From positions 1 to 23,747 of IMG/VR virus record IMGVR_UViG_3300027779_000162: DNA of 23,747 nucleotides; one strand, written 5' to 3'. The notes under the pieces were generated by a model. That model worked only from the letters and a program-made list of their open reading frames with translations, made no database searches and was not told the origin of the DNA. The DNA comes from a virus. The stretch's first letter is position 1. The number at the start of each line of letters is the position of its first letter. The translations under genes and the position numbers were made by a program. Below, piece after piece: positions 6,917 to 14,384 of the stretch.

Positions 6917-7038
6917 ATGCTGGCACCTATGCCACAGACAGCATTTTACATCTCTGCTGGGTAATATTTATCCACAGACTCGGACATTTCCTCAAAGGTG
7001 AGGGATTCCGAGATTAGCCGAGTCGCCTTATGGGACTC
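6917..7038 (+). promoter_or_regulatory. structured 5' leader of hsp20
   Basis: This non-coding stretch holds several complementary segments. Stem 1: ATGCT (6917-6921) with AGCAT (6940-6944), continued by GGCA (6922-6925) with TGCC (6930-6933) around a CCTA loop. Stem 2: GACTCGG (6977-6983) with CCGAGTC (7018-7024), seven perfect pairs enclosing CCTCA/TGAGG (6990-6994, 6999-7003). CCGAG at 7008-7012 competes for the same GACTCGG arm, and GACTC at 7034-7038 can pair with GAGTC (7020-7024). No tRNA or ORF explains it. Small heat-shock genes often carry RNA thermometers, so a regulatory leader is plausible; the switching itself is inference. Confidence 0.5.
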
Positions 7039-7069
7039 AATTTTCTAACACTGCCTAAAAGGAGTGAAT

Positions 7070-7576
7070 ATGGTAACTTACCGCAATCAGTGGTCACACG
7101 ATTTTCCTAAAGATTTCAATTCTGCTCTCAACAATGCTGTTGGGTTCGATAATATGATCCAGAGACTTTTCGAGGTTTCGGATACTATTTCTACAGGAAA
7201 AGGTGGAACACCACCAAACTATCCACCTTACAATCTTATTAAAGAAGGCGATCAATATAAGATTGAAATGGCTCTTGCAGGGTTCCACGAGGATCAGCTG
7301 GAAGTCAAATTTGAAGAAGGTGTCCTTACAGTTGGGACAATAAAAGGATGGGAACAAGACCTTGATGAAGACAAGTACATTCATCGTGGTATCGCGGCAC
7401 GTACATTTACCCGCAAGTTTACCCTATCTGACGATGTCGTCGTGAAGGGAGCAGACTTCAAAAATGGTTTGCTTATTGTTACGATGGAACGCATCCTGCC
7501 CGATGAAAAGAAGGCAAGAAACATCCCGATAGGGGGATCAGATTCTACTGCACAAATGCTTCAAGAATCTAATTAA
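7070..7576 (+). CDS. hsp20: Hsp20 family small heat-shock protein
   Basis: A 168-residue alpha-crystallin-domain protein of the IbpA type. The domain spans roughly residues 50-145: it opens with NYPPYNLIKEGDQYKIEMAL, continues with AGFHEDQLEVKFEEGVLTV, then a turn with RGIAARTFTRKFTLSDDV and closes with the GLLIVTME strand (near 134). Such proteins are ATP-independent holdases that keep unfolding proteins soluble. Phage versions may aid folding or assembly of virion proteins. The start at 7070 is chosen because AAAAGGAG (7057-7064) is then five bases away; a GTG at 7064 overlaps the ribosome binding site. It has its own early promoter and a long structured leader upstream, and a strong GC hairpin follows its stop. 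Confidence 0.92.
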   Translation: MVTYRNQWSHDFPKDFNSALNNAVGFDNMIQRLFEVSDTISTGKGGTPPNYPPYNLIKEGDQYKIEMALAGFHEDQLEVKFEEGVLTVGTIKGWEQDLDEDKYIHRGIAARTFTRKFTLSDDVVVKGADFKNGLLIVTMERILPDEKKARNIPIGGSDSTAQMLQESN

Positions 7577-7583
7577 TCATGTG

Positions 7584-7603
7584 GGGGAGGTAACTGCCTC
7601 CCC
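7584..7603 (+). terminator. GC-rich hairpin after hsp20, possible terminator
   Basis: GGGGAGG (7584-7590) pairs perfectly with CCTCCCC (7597-7603) over a six-base loop, and a G-T pair can extend it. It lies between the hsp20 stop and the endolysin ribosome binding site. The downstream sequence (TCTAATAAGG) lacks a T tract, so it would be an inefficient intrinsic terminator or a 3'-end stabilising hairpin. Confidence 0.45.
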
Positions 7604-7618
7604 TCTAATAAGGAAATC

Positions 7619-8086
7619 ATGCGCATTAGTCAAAATTTTTCATTAAATGAATTAACAAAATCGAGTACAGCAATGAGACTTGATATTGATAATACTCCAT
7701 CGATGGAACATCTCGTTTCCATGACGGCACTTGTACATAAAATCGCGCAACCTATTCGCGAAGAGTTTGGTGTGGTCACAGTCAACTCATGCTATAGAAG
7801 TCCTGAATTAAATACTGCAGTAAAAGGATCTAAGAAATCCCAACACTGTAAAGGGCAAGCGATTGATCTTGAGGTGATGAGAGTTCCCAATGATGAGCTG
7901 GCAACATGGATCTATAACAACTTAGAATTCGATCAACTCATACTTGAGTTTTTTGATCCAAAAGCAGGCGACCCTAATATGGGTTGGGTGCATTGTTCAT
8001 ACAATCACGAGGGAGCACAACGCAAAAATGCGATGCTCATAAATAAACACTCGAAAGGTTATAAACCATGGGAACCGAAAAAATAA
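7619..8086 (+). CDS. peptidase M15 family endolysin
   Basis: A 155-residue peptidase of the M15 (D-Ala-D-Ala carboxypeptidase / L-Ala-D-Glu endopeptidase) type. The zinc site is complete: H76 and D83 in S-Q-H-x2-G-x-A-x-D (SQHCKGQAIDLE, 74-85) and H125 in GWVHCSY (122-128). N57-S-C-Y-R-S-P is the usual substrate-side loop. The N-terminal ISQNFSLNELTKS resembles the helical start of this family. No signal peptide is visible, so export would need a holin, and a holin-like gene lies at 6565. It would cleave peptide stems of peptidoglycan at lysis. The start is set by AAGGA at 7610-7614. Structural (tail-associated) use is a less likely alternative. Confidence 0.88.
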   Translation: MRISQNFSLNELTKSSTAMRLDIDNTPSMEHLVSMTALVHKIAQPIREEFGVVTVNSCYRSPELNTAVKGSKKSQHCKGQAIDLEVMRVPNDELATWIYNNLEFDQLILEFFDPKAGDPNMGWVHCSYNHEGAQRKNAMLINKHSKGYKPWEPKK

Positions 8087-8109
8087 TTAAGATTCTAACA
8101 AAAATAGAC

Positions 8110-8138
8110 TTGACACTTGGTACCTTTCGTGGTATAAT
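8110..8138 (+). promoter_or_regulatory. sigma70-type early promoter for gene 43
   Basis: TTGACA at 8110-8115, 17-base spacer, TATAAT at 8133-8138: a perfect consensus pair in the only gap (8087-8186) before DNA polymerase. The eight bases before the -10 box (TTCGTGG plus flank) are shared with the uvsX promoter at 10696. The rest of the gap shows nothing else clear. Confidence 0.82.
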
Positions 8139-8186
8139 TAATAAGTGGATAGATAAATTAAAAGAGGAACAACGCATAGAAAATTA

Positions 8187-10691
8187 ATGGATTTTTATAC
8201 ATCAGTCTCAAAAGATCACAATGATATTGTCGTACGTGGATACAAAGACGGCAAACGCATTAAAGAAAGAATCAGGGATTATCAACCTACCTTATTTGTC
8301 CCTGATTCCACAGGTAAATCAGAATGGCGCACCTACGATGGTAAATGCGTCGCTCCACTCAAAGTCGGCAACACTCGAGAACTAAACGTCTGGAAAGAAA
8401 GATACAAGGACGTAGAGAACTTTCCCATATATGGATATGAAAGATATGCTCAGCAATGGATAACTGAGAACTTTCCCCCAGAGATCGAGTTTGACTTCCA
8501 ACTATTTCGCACAGGATTTATGGATATTGAGGTATCTTCGGAAGAAGGTTTCCCGGATCCAGAAGGTGCAAACTATCCTGTAACTGCCATTACCCTTTGG
8601 GTACAGGGCAAGTATTACATTTGGGCATCCCAACCATGGGAAAACAAAAAGAACCTGAACGCAGAGTTCTTTCTGATCCAGGATGAGAAGGCATTGCTCG
8701 ATGATTTTATACATCGCTGGGCACAACTTGATATCGATATTATCACAGGATGGAACGTACGTTTCTTTGATTTGCCTTACCTTCATAATCGTATTGCAAA
8801 ACTTTGCGGTGGCGACACAAATAAAAACTGGTCACCCTGGGGTAAAGCATCGATGCGAGATACATACGGTTCTATGGGTAAACCTCAAAAGTACCTTAAC
8901 ATACTTGGCATTGCTACGCTCGATTATATTGAATTATACAAGAAGTTTACCTACCAAAACCAAGAGTCGTATCGACTTGATCACATTGCCAATGTTGAAC
9001 TGGGTACAGGTAAACTGTCCTTTGAGGAATACGGCAGTCTACATACATTATGGAAGTCTGATTTCCAACTGTACCTTGACTACAATATACAAGACGTAGA
9101 CTTGATTCTCCAGTTAGAGGATAAGATGAAACTGATTGAGACAGCTGTGACTCTGACAATGTCGATGAAGTCTATACCAGATGCTTGTTTTACTCAGGTA
9201 CAAATGTGGGACAATAAAATCTATGATGTTCTTTGGAGAGATAAGATTGTAGTTCCTCCCAGACATGACTCAGAAAATAGAGATAGTGTTGAGGGAGCAT
9301 TTGTGAAAGATGTACATCCTGGTATGTATAACTGGGTGATGTCCTTTGACTTAAACAGTCTGTATCCTCATTTGATTATGCAGTATAATATTTCCCCTGA
9401 GACATACCTTGGAATGGATGATACTCCTGGTGTACAAGCATTTCTAGATAAGAAAGTCAAACGACCCGAGGGTTACACGATGACTCCAAATGGGGCAAAG
9501 TTTAGCACAGATAAGCAGGGGTTTCTGCCTAAACTGATGCAACAGTTCTACGACGATCGTACGATTTTTAAAACAAAGATGCTACAACATGAGCAGGAGA
9601 TGATAGATACAGATGACCCTGTAGAAAAACAACGACTGGGTAAACTTGTCTCAAGTCTGAACAATCTGCAGATGGCTCGTAAGATTTCTCTTAACTCTGC
9701 TTACGGTGCCCTCGGTAATGTGCATTTCCGTTGGTACAATCGCAACCTTGCTGAAGCAGTTACTTTGTCAGGACAGTTGTCTATTAAGACTGCTGAGCGA
9801 GCAGTAAACAAATGGATGAACAATGTTTTTAAAAACGAAAAAGATTATGTTATTGCTGCCGATACAGATTCGTTATATGTTAGTATGGAAGATATGGTTG
9901 AGGATAGATATAAGGATGTACCTTTCAATCCAATGGAAACTGCTATTGTTGAGTTTCTGGACAAGTTGGGCGAAGGACCAATTCAAACTGTTATTGATGA
10001 GGCATATAAAGATCTGGCCGAGTACGTAAATGCCTTTGAACAAAAGATGAGTATGAAACGGGAAAGTATTTCCTCCAAAGCTATTTGGACTGCCAAAAAA
10101 CACTACATTCTCAATGTTTGGAACAACGAAGGTGTTCAGTATGAAGAACCTAAACTGAAAATGATGGGGATCGAGGCAGTGAAATCTTCTACGCCAGCTG
10201 TTTGTCGTGCTAGTCTCAAAAAATCCTTTGATGTAATCATGAATAAAGATGAAGATAATTTACAGGCATTTGTAAGTAGGTTCAAAGAGGAGTTTCATGA
10301 GATGCCTATTGAGGATGTTTGCTTTCCGAGATCTGTAAAGGGACTTACCAAATACGGTGATCGACAGGACATTTACAAATTAGGCACTCCTATTCACGTC
10401 CGAGGTTCTTTGCTTTACAATAAACTTCTCAATGATCACAAAGTTGAGAAGAAGTATGCGAGGATCCAAGAGGGAGAAAAAATCAAGTTTGTCTATCTCA
10501 AAATGCCGAATCCAATCCGTGAGAACGTCATCGCTATGGTCGATGGTTTACCTCCTGAGTTTGGATTAGATAAATACATTGACAGAGATTTGATGTTTGA
10601 CAAAACCTATAAATTACCTCTAGATGACATTGTTGAAAAAATTGGTTGGTCTCTTGAAAAGAGGAATACCATCGAAGATTTCTTCGGATAA
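8187..10691 (+). CDS. 43: DNA polymerase, family B (gp43)
   Basis: An 834-residue replicative polymerase with 3'-5' exonuclease, homologous to T4/RB69 gp43 (about 900 residues). Exonuclease motifs: Exo I D113-I-E115, Exo II GWNVRFFDLPYL (188-199), Exo III Y299-x3-D303. Polymerase motifs: A SFDLNSLYP (386-394, D388), B K499-x3-NSAYG (503-507), C DTDS (559-562). All catalytic residues are present, so both activities should be intact. The C-terminal NTIEDFFG matches the position and type of the clamp-binding tail of T4-like gp43. The N-terminus MDFYTSV aligns with T4 (MKEFYISI). The nearest Shine-Dalgarno-like AGAGGA (8163-8168) is 18 bases from the ATG, unusually far, which hints at structured or regulated initiation; T4 gp43 represses its own translation. 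Confidence 0.96.
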   Translation: MDFYTSVSKDHNDIVVRGYKDGKRIKERIRDYQPTLFVPDSTGKSEWRTYDGKCVAPLKVGNTRELNVWKERYKDVENFPIYGYERYAQQWITENFPPEIEFDFQLFRTGFMDIEVSSEEGFPDPEGANYPVTAITLWVQGKYYIWASQPWENKKNLNAEFFLIQDEKALLDDFIHRWAQLDIDIITGWNVRFFDLPYLHNRIAKLCGGDTNKNWSPWGKASMRDTYGSMGKPQKYLNILGIATLDYIELYKKFTYQNQESYRLDHIANVELGTGKLSFEEYGSLHTLWKSDFQLYLDYNIQDVDLILQLEDKMKLIETAVTLTMSMKSIPDACFTQVQMWDNKIYDVLWRDKIVVPPRHDSENRDSVEGAFVKDVHPGMYNWVMSFDLNSLYPHLIMQYNISPETYLGMDDTPGVQAFLDKKVKRPEGYTMTPNGAKFSTDKQGFLPKLMQQFYDDRTIFKTKMLQHEQEMIDTDDPVEKQRLGKLVSSLNNLQMARKISLNSAYGALGNVHFRWYNRNLAEAVTLSGQLSIKTAERAVNKWMNNVFKNEKDYVIAADTDSLYVSMEDMVEDRYKDVPFNPMETAIVEFLDKLGEGPIQTVIDEAYKDLAEYVNAFEQKMSMKRESISSKAIWTAKKHYILNVWNNEGVQYEEPKLKMMGIEAVKSSTPAVCRASLKKSFDVIMNKDEDNLQAFVSRFKEEFHEMPIEDVCFPRSVKGLTKYGDRQDIYKLGTPIHVRGSLLYNKLLNDHKVEKKYARIQEGEKIKFVYLKMPNPIRENVIAMVDGLPPEFGLDKYIDRDLMFDKTYKLPLDDIVEKIGWSLEKRNTIEDFFG

Positions 10692-10695
10692 AAAC

Positions 10696-10724
10696 TTGAC
10701 AGGTATCCATATTCGTGGTATACT
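10696..10724 (+). promoter_or_regulatory. sigma70-type early promoter for uvsX
   Basis: TTGACA at 10696-10701, 17-base spacer ending ATTCGTGG, TATACT at 10719-10724. It follows the gene 43 stop directly. The leader it would produce (about 120 bases) carries a hairpin and a short reading frame before uvsX. Confidence 0.8.
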
Positions 10725-10755
10725 TATTACAGTACAAAATCCCAAAGACCCGAAC

Positions 10756-10854
10756 ATGGTATACAAGCATACTTGTCGCACTTGGGATGACCTGTATGTG
10801 TTTTTTAATCTCTCGCCATATAATTGGCGAGTTATAGAAATAAGGAAATTATAA
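10756..10854 (+). CDS. possible 32-residue leader peptide upstream of uvsX
   Basis: A short frame starting at ATG 10756 ([12 protein letters not shown], ending EIRKL) and stopping with a TAA that overlaps the uvsX ATG by one base (TAATG), the same coupling used at gp45/gp44 and iscU/holin-like. It lies wholly downstream of the uvsX promoter. No convincing Shine-Dalgarno sequence precedes it, and no homologue is recognised. It may be a real micro-gene, a leader that couples translation into uvsX, or chance. Confidence 0.25.
   Translation: MVYKHTCRTWDDLYVFFNLSPYNWRVIEIRKL
10812..10831 (+). repeat. perfect hairpin in the uvsX leader
   Basis: CTCGCCA (10812-10818) and TGGCGAG (10825-10831) form a perfect seven-pair stem with loop TATAAT. 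It sits 22 bases before the uvsX ATG, just upstream of AAGGAA (10843-10848). It lacks a following T tract, so an attenuator or mRNA-stabilising structure is more likely than a terminator. Confidence 0.5.
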
Positions 10855-11942
10855 TGGATTATTTTGATGATCTCGTAAAGGAGACAAAAAATGAATATGC
10901 TGGAAAAGTCGCCGAAGGTGTTGCTGCTGGCGATGTTACCGATTTTATTGATAGCGGGAGTTTTGTACTTAATGCTTTGGTATCTGGCTCAATATTCGGG
11001 GGATTCCCCTCGAATAAAATTACTGCTATCGCAGGTGAGCAATCAACGGGAAAGACTTTTTTTGTGCTGGGCATGGTGCGATCCTTTCTTGATAGCAATC
11101 CAGATGGTGGGGTTTTATACTTTGAGAGCGAATCTGCATTAAGCAAAGAAATGGTAGAAAGTCGAGGCATCGACTCTAAACGTATGTACATCATGCCCGT
11201 GACTACGATACAGGAGTTCCGATCACAGGCATTAAAAGTCATTGAGTCTCACTTCAAAACTCCTGAGAAAAATCGTCCTCCTTTGGTTATGTGTCTCGAC
11301 AGTTTGGGAAACCTCTCAACAGAAAAAGAGGTGCATGATATGCAGGAGGGTAAAGATACTCGGGACATGACTCGTGCTCAACTTATCAGAGGTGCGTTTC
11401 GTGTCCTGACTCTTAAAGCAGGGCAAGCAAATATTCCTATCTTTGTCACCAACCATACTTTTGACGTTATTGGTTCTTACTATCCAATGAAAGATATGGG
11501 TGGAGGCGGAGGTCTCAAATATGCGGCATCTAATATCATTTTTCTAAGTAAGAAAAAGATCAAGGATGGCACAGAAGTAATTGGAAACATTGTTAGGGCG
11601 AAGAACTACAAGTCTCGTCTGACCAAGGAAAATAAACAAGTGGAAGTTGCTGTTAGATATGACTCGGGACTGGATCGCTATTATGGTCTTCTTGATCTCG
11701 CCATTCGTTATGGTATATTCAAAAGTGTATCTACCAGGATCGAACTTCCAGATGGTACTAAACAGTTTGGTAAAACAATTAATGATAATCCTGAAAAGTA
11801 TTTTACTCAACAGGTTCTTGAACAAATAGACATGGGAGCATCTAAGGAATATCTTTATTCCTCAACAGATCCTATGCCAGAAGATGACGAGGAGAATGAA
11901 GATGGCGAGTTACCAGCAGAGTCCACCACCTCTACGGACTGA
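10854..11942 (+). CDS. uvsX: UvsX, RecA-like recombinase
   Basis: A 362-residue homologue of T4 UvsX (391 residues), the strand-exchange ATPase for recombination-dependent replication and repair. Walker A is GEQSTGKT (residues 61-68 from this start), followed by the E-S-E-S-A catalytic glutamate region after VLYF. Walker B is LVMCLDS (144-150), and the DNA-binding loop region contains [12 protein letters not shown]. The start at 10854 (MDYFDDL) is chosen because AAGGAA is well placed; an upstream ATG at 10824 lies inside the hairpin. The C-terminal 25 residues are highly acidic, as in RecA-type regulatory tails. In T4 uvsX also precedes gene 41 with one small gene between, and the same arrangement is seen here. 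Confidence 0.94.
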   Translation: MDYFDDLVKETKNEYAGKVAEGVAAGDVTDFIDSGSFVLNALVSGSIFGGFPSNKITAIAGEQSTGKTFFVLGMVRSFLDSNPDGGVLYFESESALSKEMVESRGIDSKRMYIMPVTTIQEFRSQALKVIESHFKTPEKNRPPLVMCLDSLGNLSTEKEVHDMQEGKDTRDMTRAQLIRGAFRVLTLKAGQANIPIFVTNHTFDVIGSYYPMKDMGGGGGLKYAASNIIFLSKKKIKDGTEVIGNIVRAKNYKSRLTKENKQVEVAVRYDSGLDRYYGLLDLAIRYGIFKSVSTRIELPDGTKQFGKTINDNPEKYFTQQVLEQIDMGASKEYLYSSTDPMPEDDEENEDGELPAESTTSTD

Positions 11943-12333
11943 AGTGGATCCCTTGTATGAGGGGCGAAAAGGCATGGCTCAAGCAGAAATTAAATGGGCA
12001 TGGTGCTTAAATCCTGTAGACAAAAAAGATGAGCAACATTGTATAGATGTCCGTCACCCTAAATATGATGGAACGATTATTCGTCTAAACAACATAGGCG
12101 TAATCGGAGATGATCCTCATCCAGAGACTGGAGAAATCCATCCTAATGCAGGACGTCTCCATTTGGATTATGATGTCGTAGCGATTCAGGGAGGATCGCT
12201 TGCCGATAAAAAAGCAGAATGGACGCAGGAGGACAAAGAAGAATTTCACGAAGTAGTTGAACATATAGCAATTCAAATTTTAGCGAGAGATGGACTTGAT
12301 AGAGCAAACAATACTCCGGAATCTATTAACTAA
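11902..12333 (+). CDS. hypothetical protein between uvsX and gp41
   Basis: A 143-residue protein of unknown function, overlapping uvsX by 41 bases and gp41 by 44 bases in different frames. I start it at ATG 11902 ([11 protein letters not shown]) because AGGAG at 11890-11894 is seven bases away; an ATG at 11884 is possible. It has a proline-rich N-terminus, a central region with [21 protein letters not shown] and an acidic C-terminal helix. In T4 gene 40 (a head-assembly factor) occupies this slot, but I see no similarity to gp40. The double overlap makes coupled translation with the recombination/helicase genes likely. Confidence 0.7.
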   Translation: MASYQQSPPPLRTEVDPLYEGRKGMAQAEIKWAWCLNPVDKKDEQHCIDVRHPKYDGTIIRLNNIGVIGDDPHPETGEIHPNAGRLHLDYDVVAIQGGSLADKKAEWTQEDKEEFHEVVEHIAIQILARDGLDRANNTPESIN

Positions 12334-13696
12334 CGAACCTTACATGAGGAAGACAATCCCCTTCCTCAGAAGCGAATACTTTCACGACACGATACAAAGG
12401 ACCGTCTTTAATGAAATGTTTACCTTTGTTGATAAATACAATAAATGTCCAACGCAAGAATCACTGAGTATTGATCTCAGTAAAAAGAATTTAGCAGAGG
12501 ACGTTTTTAAGGGAGCAGTTGGGTTAGTCAATGAGTTGACACCCGAAGATCCTGCCTCCGATCTGCAGTGGCTTTGTGATCAGACTGAACAGTTCTGTCA
12601 AGACAAAGCAGTCTATAATTCAATTATGAAATCCATCGAGATTTTTGATGGCAAAACAAATGAAGATAAGGGAGCGATACCACAACTCTTATCTGATGCA
12701 TTAGCAGTATCTTTCGATCCGAATATCGGGCATGATTATGTGAAAGATTCTGAAGCAAGATTCGACTGGTATCATTCAAAGGAAAAGAAGATCGAGTTTG
12801 ATCTCGATTACTTAAACAAAATTACTGATGGTGGGTTGCCAGATAAAACACTAAACATAGTGATGGCAGGTACAGGTGTTGGTAAGTCCCTTTTCATGTG
12901 TCATTGTGCAGCAGCAAATTTGTATGCTGGCAAAAATGTTCTTTACATCTCTATGGAGATGGCAGAGGAACGAATCGCTGAAAGGATTGATGCAAACTTG
13001 CTCGACATTCCTATCCATCAATTACGAGAGTTACCACGCGACGTATTCGATAAAAAGATCGCGAGCCTCCGTAGTACAGTTAAAGGCAATTTGATTGTCA
13101 AAGAATATCCGACTGCCACTGCGCATGTCGGACACTTTCGTCATCTTGTCAACGAATTAAAAATCAAGAGAAATATCCGACCAGATATTATCTACATTGA
13201 TTATTTGAACATTTGCGCATCTTCTCGTATGAAGAACATGGCCAATAATCTTTACCAATTGGTGAAGTCCATTGCCGAAGAACTACGAGGATTTGCAGTA
13301 GAGATTGAGGTTCCCATCGTCTCGGCGACACAGTTGAATCGTGCAGGATTCATGTCGTCTGACATTGACCTTGGAGACACCTCAGAAAGTTTTGGGCTGC
13401 CGGCAACGGCAGACTTTTTCATCGGCATCCAAACATCGGATGAACTAGACGAAAAAGGTTTGCTTCTTATTAAGCAACTCAAAAATCGATACAATGACCC
13501 GTCTCTGCATAAGAAATTTGTCATTGGAGTCGATCGTTCAAAAATGCGTCTGTTTGATGTTGCAGATCAGTCACTCATTAATCGCCCAGGTGAAAAGGCG
13601 AAACAAGATAAGGAAAAAGATGATACTCCTGTCTTTGATAGAGGAACTGATAACAGAATGACAAACAAACGTGAATTCGGTAACTGGAATTACTAA
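12290..13696 (+). CDS. 41: replicative DNA helicase (gp41, DnaB family)
   Basis: A 468-residue homologue of T4 gp41 (475 residues), the hexameric 5'-3' helicase that drives the fork and assembles with primase. Residues 1-140 form the N-terminal domain (PFLRSEYFHDT; T4 PYMDSEYFES). The RecA-like motor follows: Walker A AGTGVGKS (193-200), YISMEMAEE with catalytic glutamate (219-227), Walker B DIIYIDYLNI (about 299-308) and the Q of SATQLNRAGF. The ESFGLPATADF block matches T4 ESAGLPATADF. The C-terminal 40 residues are polar and presumably flexible. The start codon is inside the 3' end of the preceding gene. No separate primase gene (gp61) is seen in the window. Confidence 0.95.
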   Translation: MDLIEQTILRNLLTNEPYMRKTIPFLRSEYFHDTIQRTVFNEMFTFVDKYNKCPTQESLSIDLSKKNLAEDVFKGAVGLVNELTPEDPASDLQWLCDQTEQFCQDKAVYNSIMKSIEIFDGKTNEDKGAIPQLLSDALAVSFDPNIGHDYVKDSEARFDWYHSKEKKIEFDLDYLNKITDGGLPDKTLNIVMAGTGVGKSLFMCHCAAANLYAGKNVLYISMEMAEERIAERIDANLLDIPIHQLRELPRDVFDKKIASLRSTVKGNLIVKEYPTATAHVGHFRHLVNELKIKRNIRPDIIYIDYLNICASSRMKNMANNLYQLVKSIAEELRGFAVEIEVPIVSATQLNRAGFMSSDIDLGDTSESFGLPATADFFIGIQTSDELDEKGLLLIKQLKNRYNDPSLHKKFVIGVDRSKMRLFDVADQSLINRPGEKAKQDKEKDDTPVFDRGTDNRMTNKREFGNWNY

Positions 13697-13704
13697 TATG
13701 GCCT

Positions 13705-14349
13705 ATGTTCGAAGAAAAAAGAATGCATCGTATCTTTGGTACGATCGATGCTGCGCATATATGCTGGGATCATTTCGTAAATCATCATGCTACTTCGTGG
13801 CAACAGGTTGAGGCAAATCTAACACGCGACCTCACAGAAATTCTCTCAGTCAGTACCAACTTCAATGTTAAGATCGCTTCACGTCTTGAGGCAAACGAGT
13901 GTTATCTTGATGGGTCTACCTATGCCCCCAAGAATAGTAAAACACCTAAGATAGATATTGGTTTCTATTGTTCTCAGCCAATCTATCGACGAGAAGTTGC
14001 GATCACTCTCCCAGTTCTAGCAGAACTATCCCACGAGTTTGCAAAGGTTATTCTCCACGAATACTCTTGTGCAGATCAAGCAGATATCAATACAGCAGGT
14101 GATCCCCTGTACGATTTTGTTGATCCCTTAGAGGTTGATGCATATTCAACCGAACTCGCCTATGACTACGTTCGCCGAGGCACTCTCGATGATTCGGATG
14201 TTTTTGTCCGATTCCAGAAAGTAAACTCGGTTGAAGTCAAGTCCGAACTCTATCATCTTACAGCACTTAAAGTAGAAGTATTGCAGAAAATGATGACTGT
14301 TGCATCAAATGTGGTTACTACTGTGCCTACTGTGGCAACAGTTCGGTAA
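13705..14349 (+). CDS. unknown protein with degenerate zincin-like motif
   Basis: A 214-residue protein of unknown function. Residues 112-124 read FAKVILHEYSCAD, similar to the metal-binding helix of zinc peptidases (H-E-x2-H), but the second histidine position holds Cys122. About 25 residues later EVDAYSTELAYDYV (143-156) resembles the third-ligand region of such phage proteins (E-x-D-A-Y). It may be a metallopeptidase-like fold that has lost or changed zinc binding. The start is uncertain: ATG 13705 or ATG 13723 (MHRIFGT), the latter preceded by GAAGAAAAAAGA. The C-terminus is Val/Thr rich (VVTTVPTVATV). It lies between gp41 and the CCTAAATA motif. Confidence 0.6.
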   Translation: MFEEKRMHRIFGTIDAAHICWDHFVNHHATSWQQVEANLTRDLTEILSVSTNFNVKIASRLEANECYLDGSTYAPKNSKTPKIDIGFYCSQPIYRREVAITLPVLAELSHEFAKVILHEYSCADQADINTAGDPLYDFVDPLEVDAYSTELAYDYVRRGTLDDSDVFVRFQKVNSVEVKSELYHLTALKVEVLQKMMTVASNVVTTVPTVATVR

Positions 14350-14350
14350 C

Positions 14351-14358
14351 CCTAAATA
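14351..14358 (+). promoter_or_regulatory. CCTAAATA motif, possible late promoter
   Basis: CCTAAATA directly after the preceding stop codon and 26 bases before ATG 14385. CCTAAATAATGAG (14351-14363) is identical to 836-848. A TATAAT at 14381-14386 also occurs here but has no matching -35 box and overlaps the start codon. It marks the beginning of the virion/cargo gene block. Confidence 0.5.
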
Positions 14359-14384
14359 ATGAGCAAATCTTTATAAAGGGTATA

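Noticed and set aside
6903-7069. Possible tRNA or small RNA gene in the gap before hsp20
   Set aside because: No T-loop, anticodon arm or 3' acceptor pairing fits a tRNA; the pairing is better explained as an mRNA leader.
5913-8086. Prophage or integrated element boundary around the IscU/Hsp20 genes
   Set aside because: No integrase, attachment repeat or tRNA is seen; flanks are both phage replication genes, so the block is part of the phage genome.
12058-12065. Sixth copy of CCTAAATA
   Set aside because: It lies within the coding sequence between uvsX and gp41, with no gene starting soon after it, so I do not list it as a promoter.
13698-13811. A 37-codon frame (MAYVRRKKNAS...) overlapping the start of the 13705 gene
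   Set aside because: It ends inside a longer frame with better protein character. A run of six A residues lies at the overlap, but the frame relation would require a +1 shift and nothing supports recoding.
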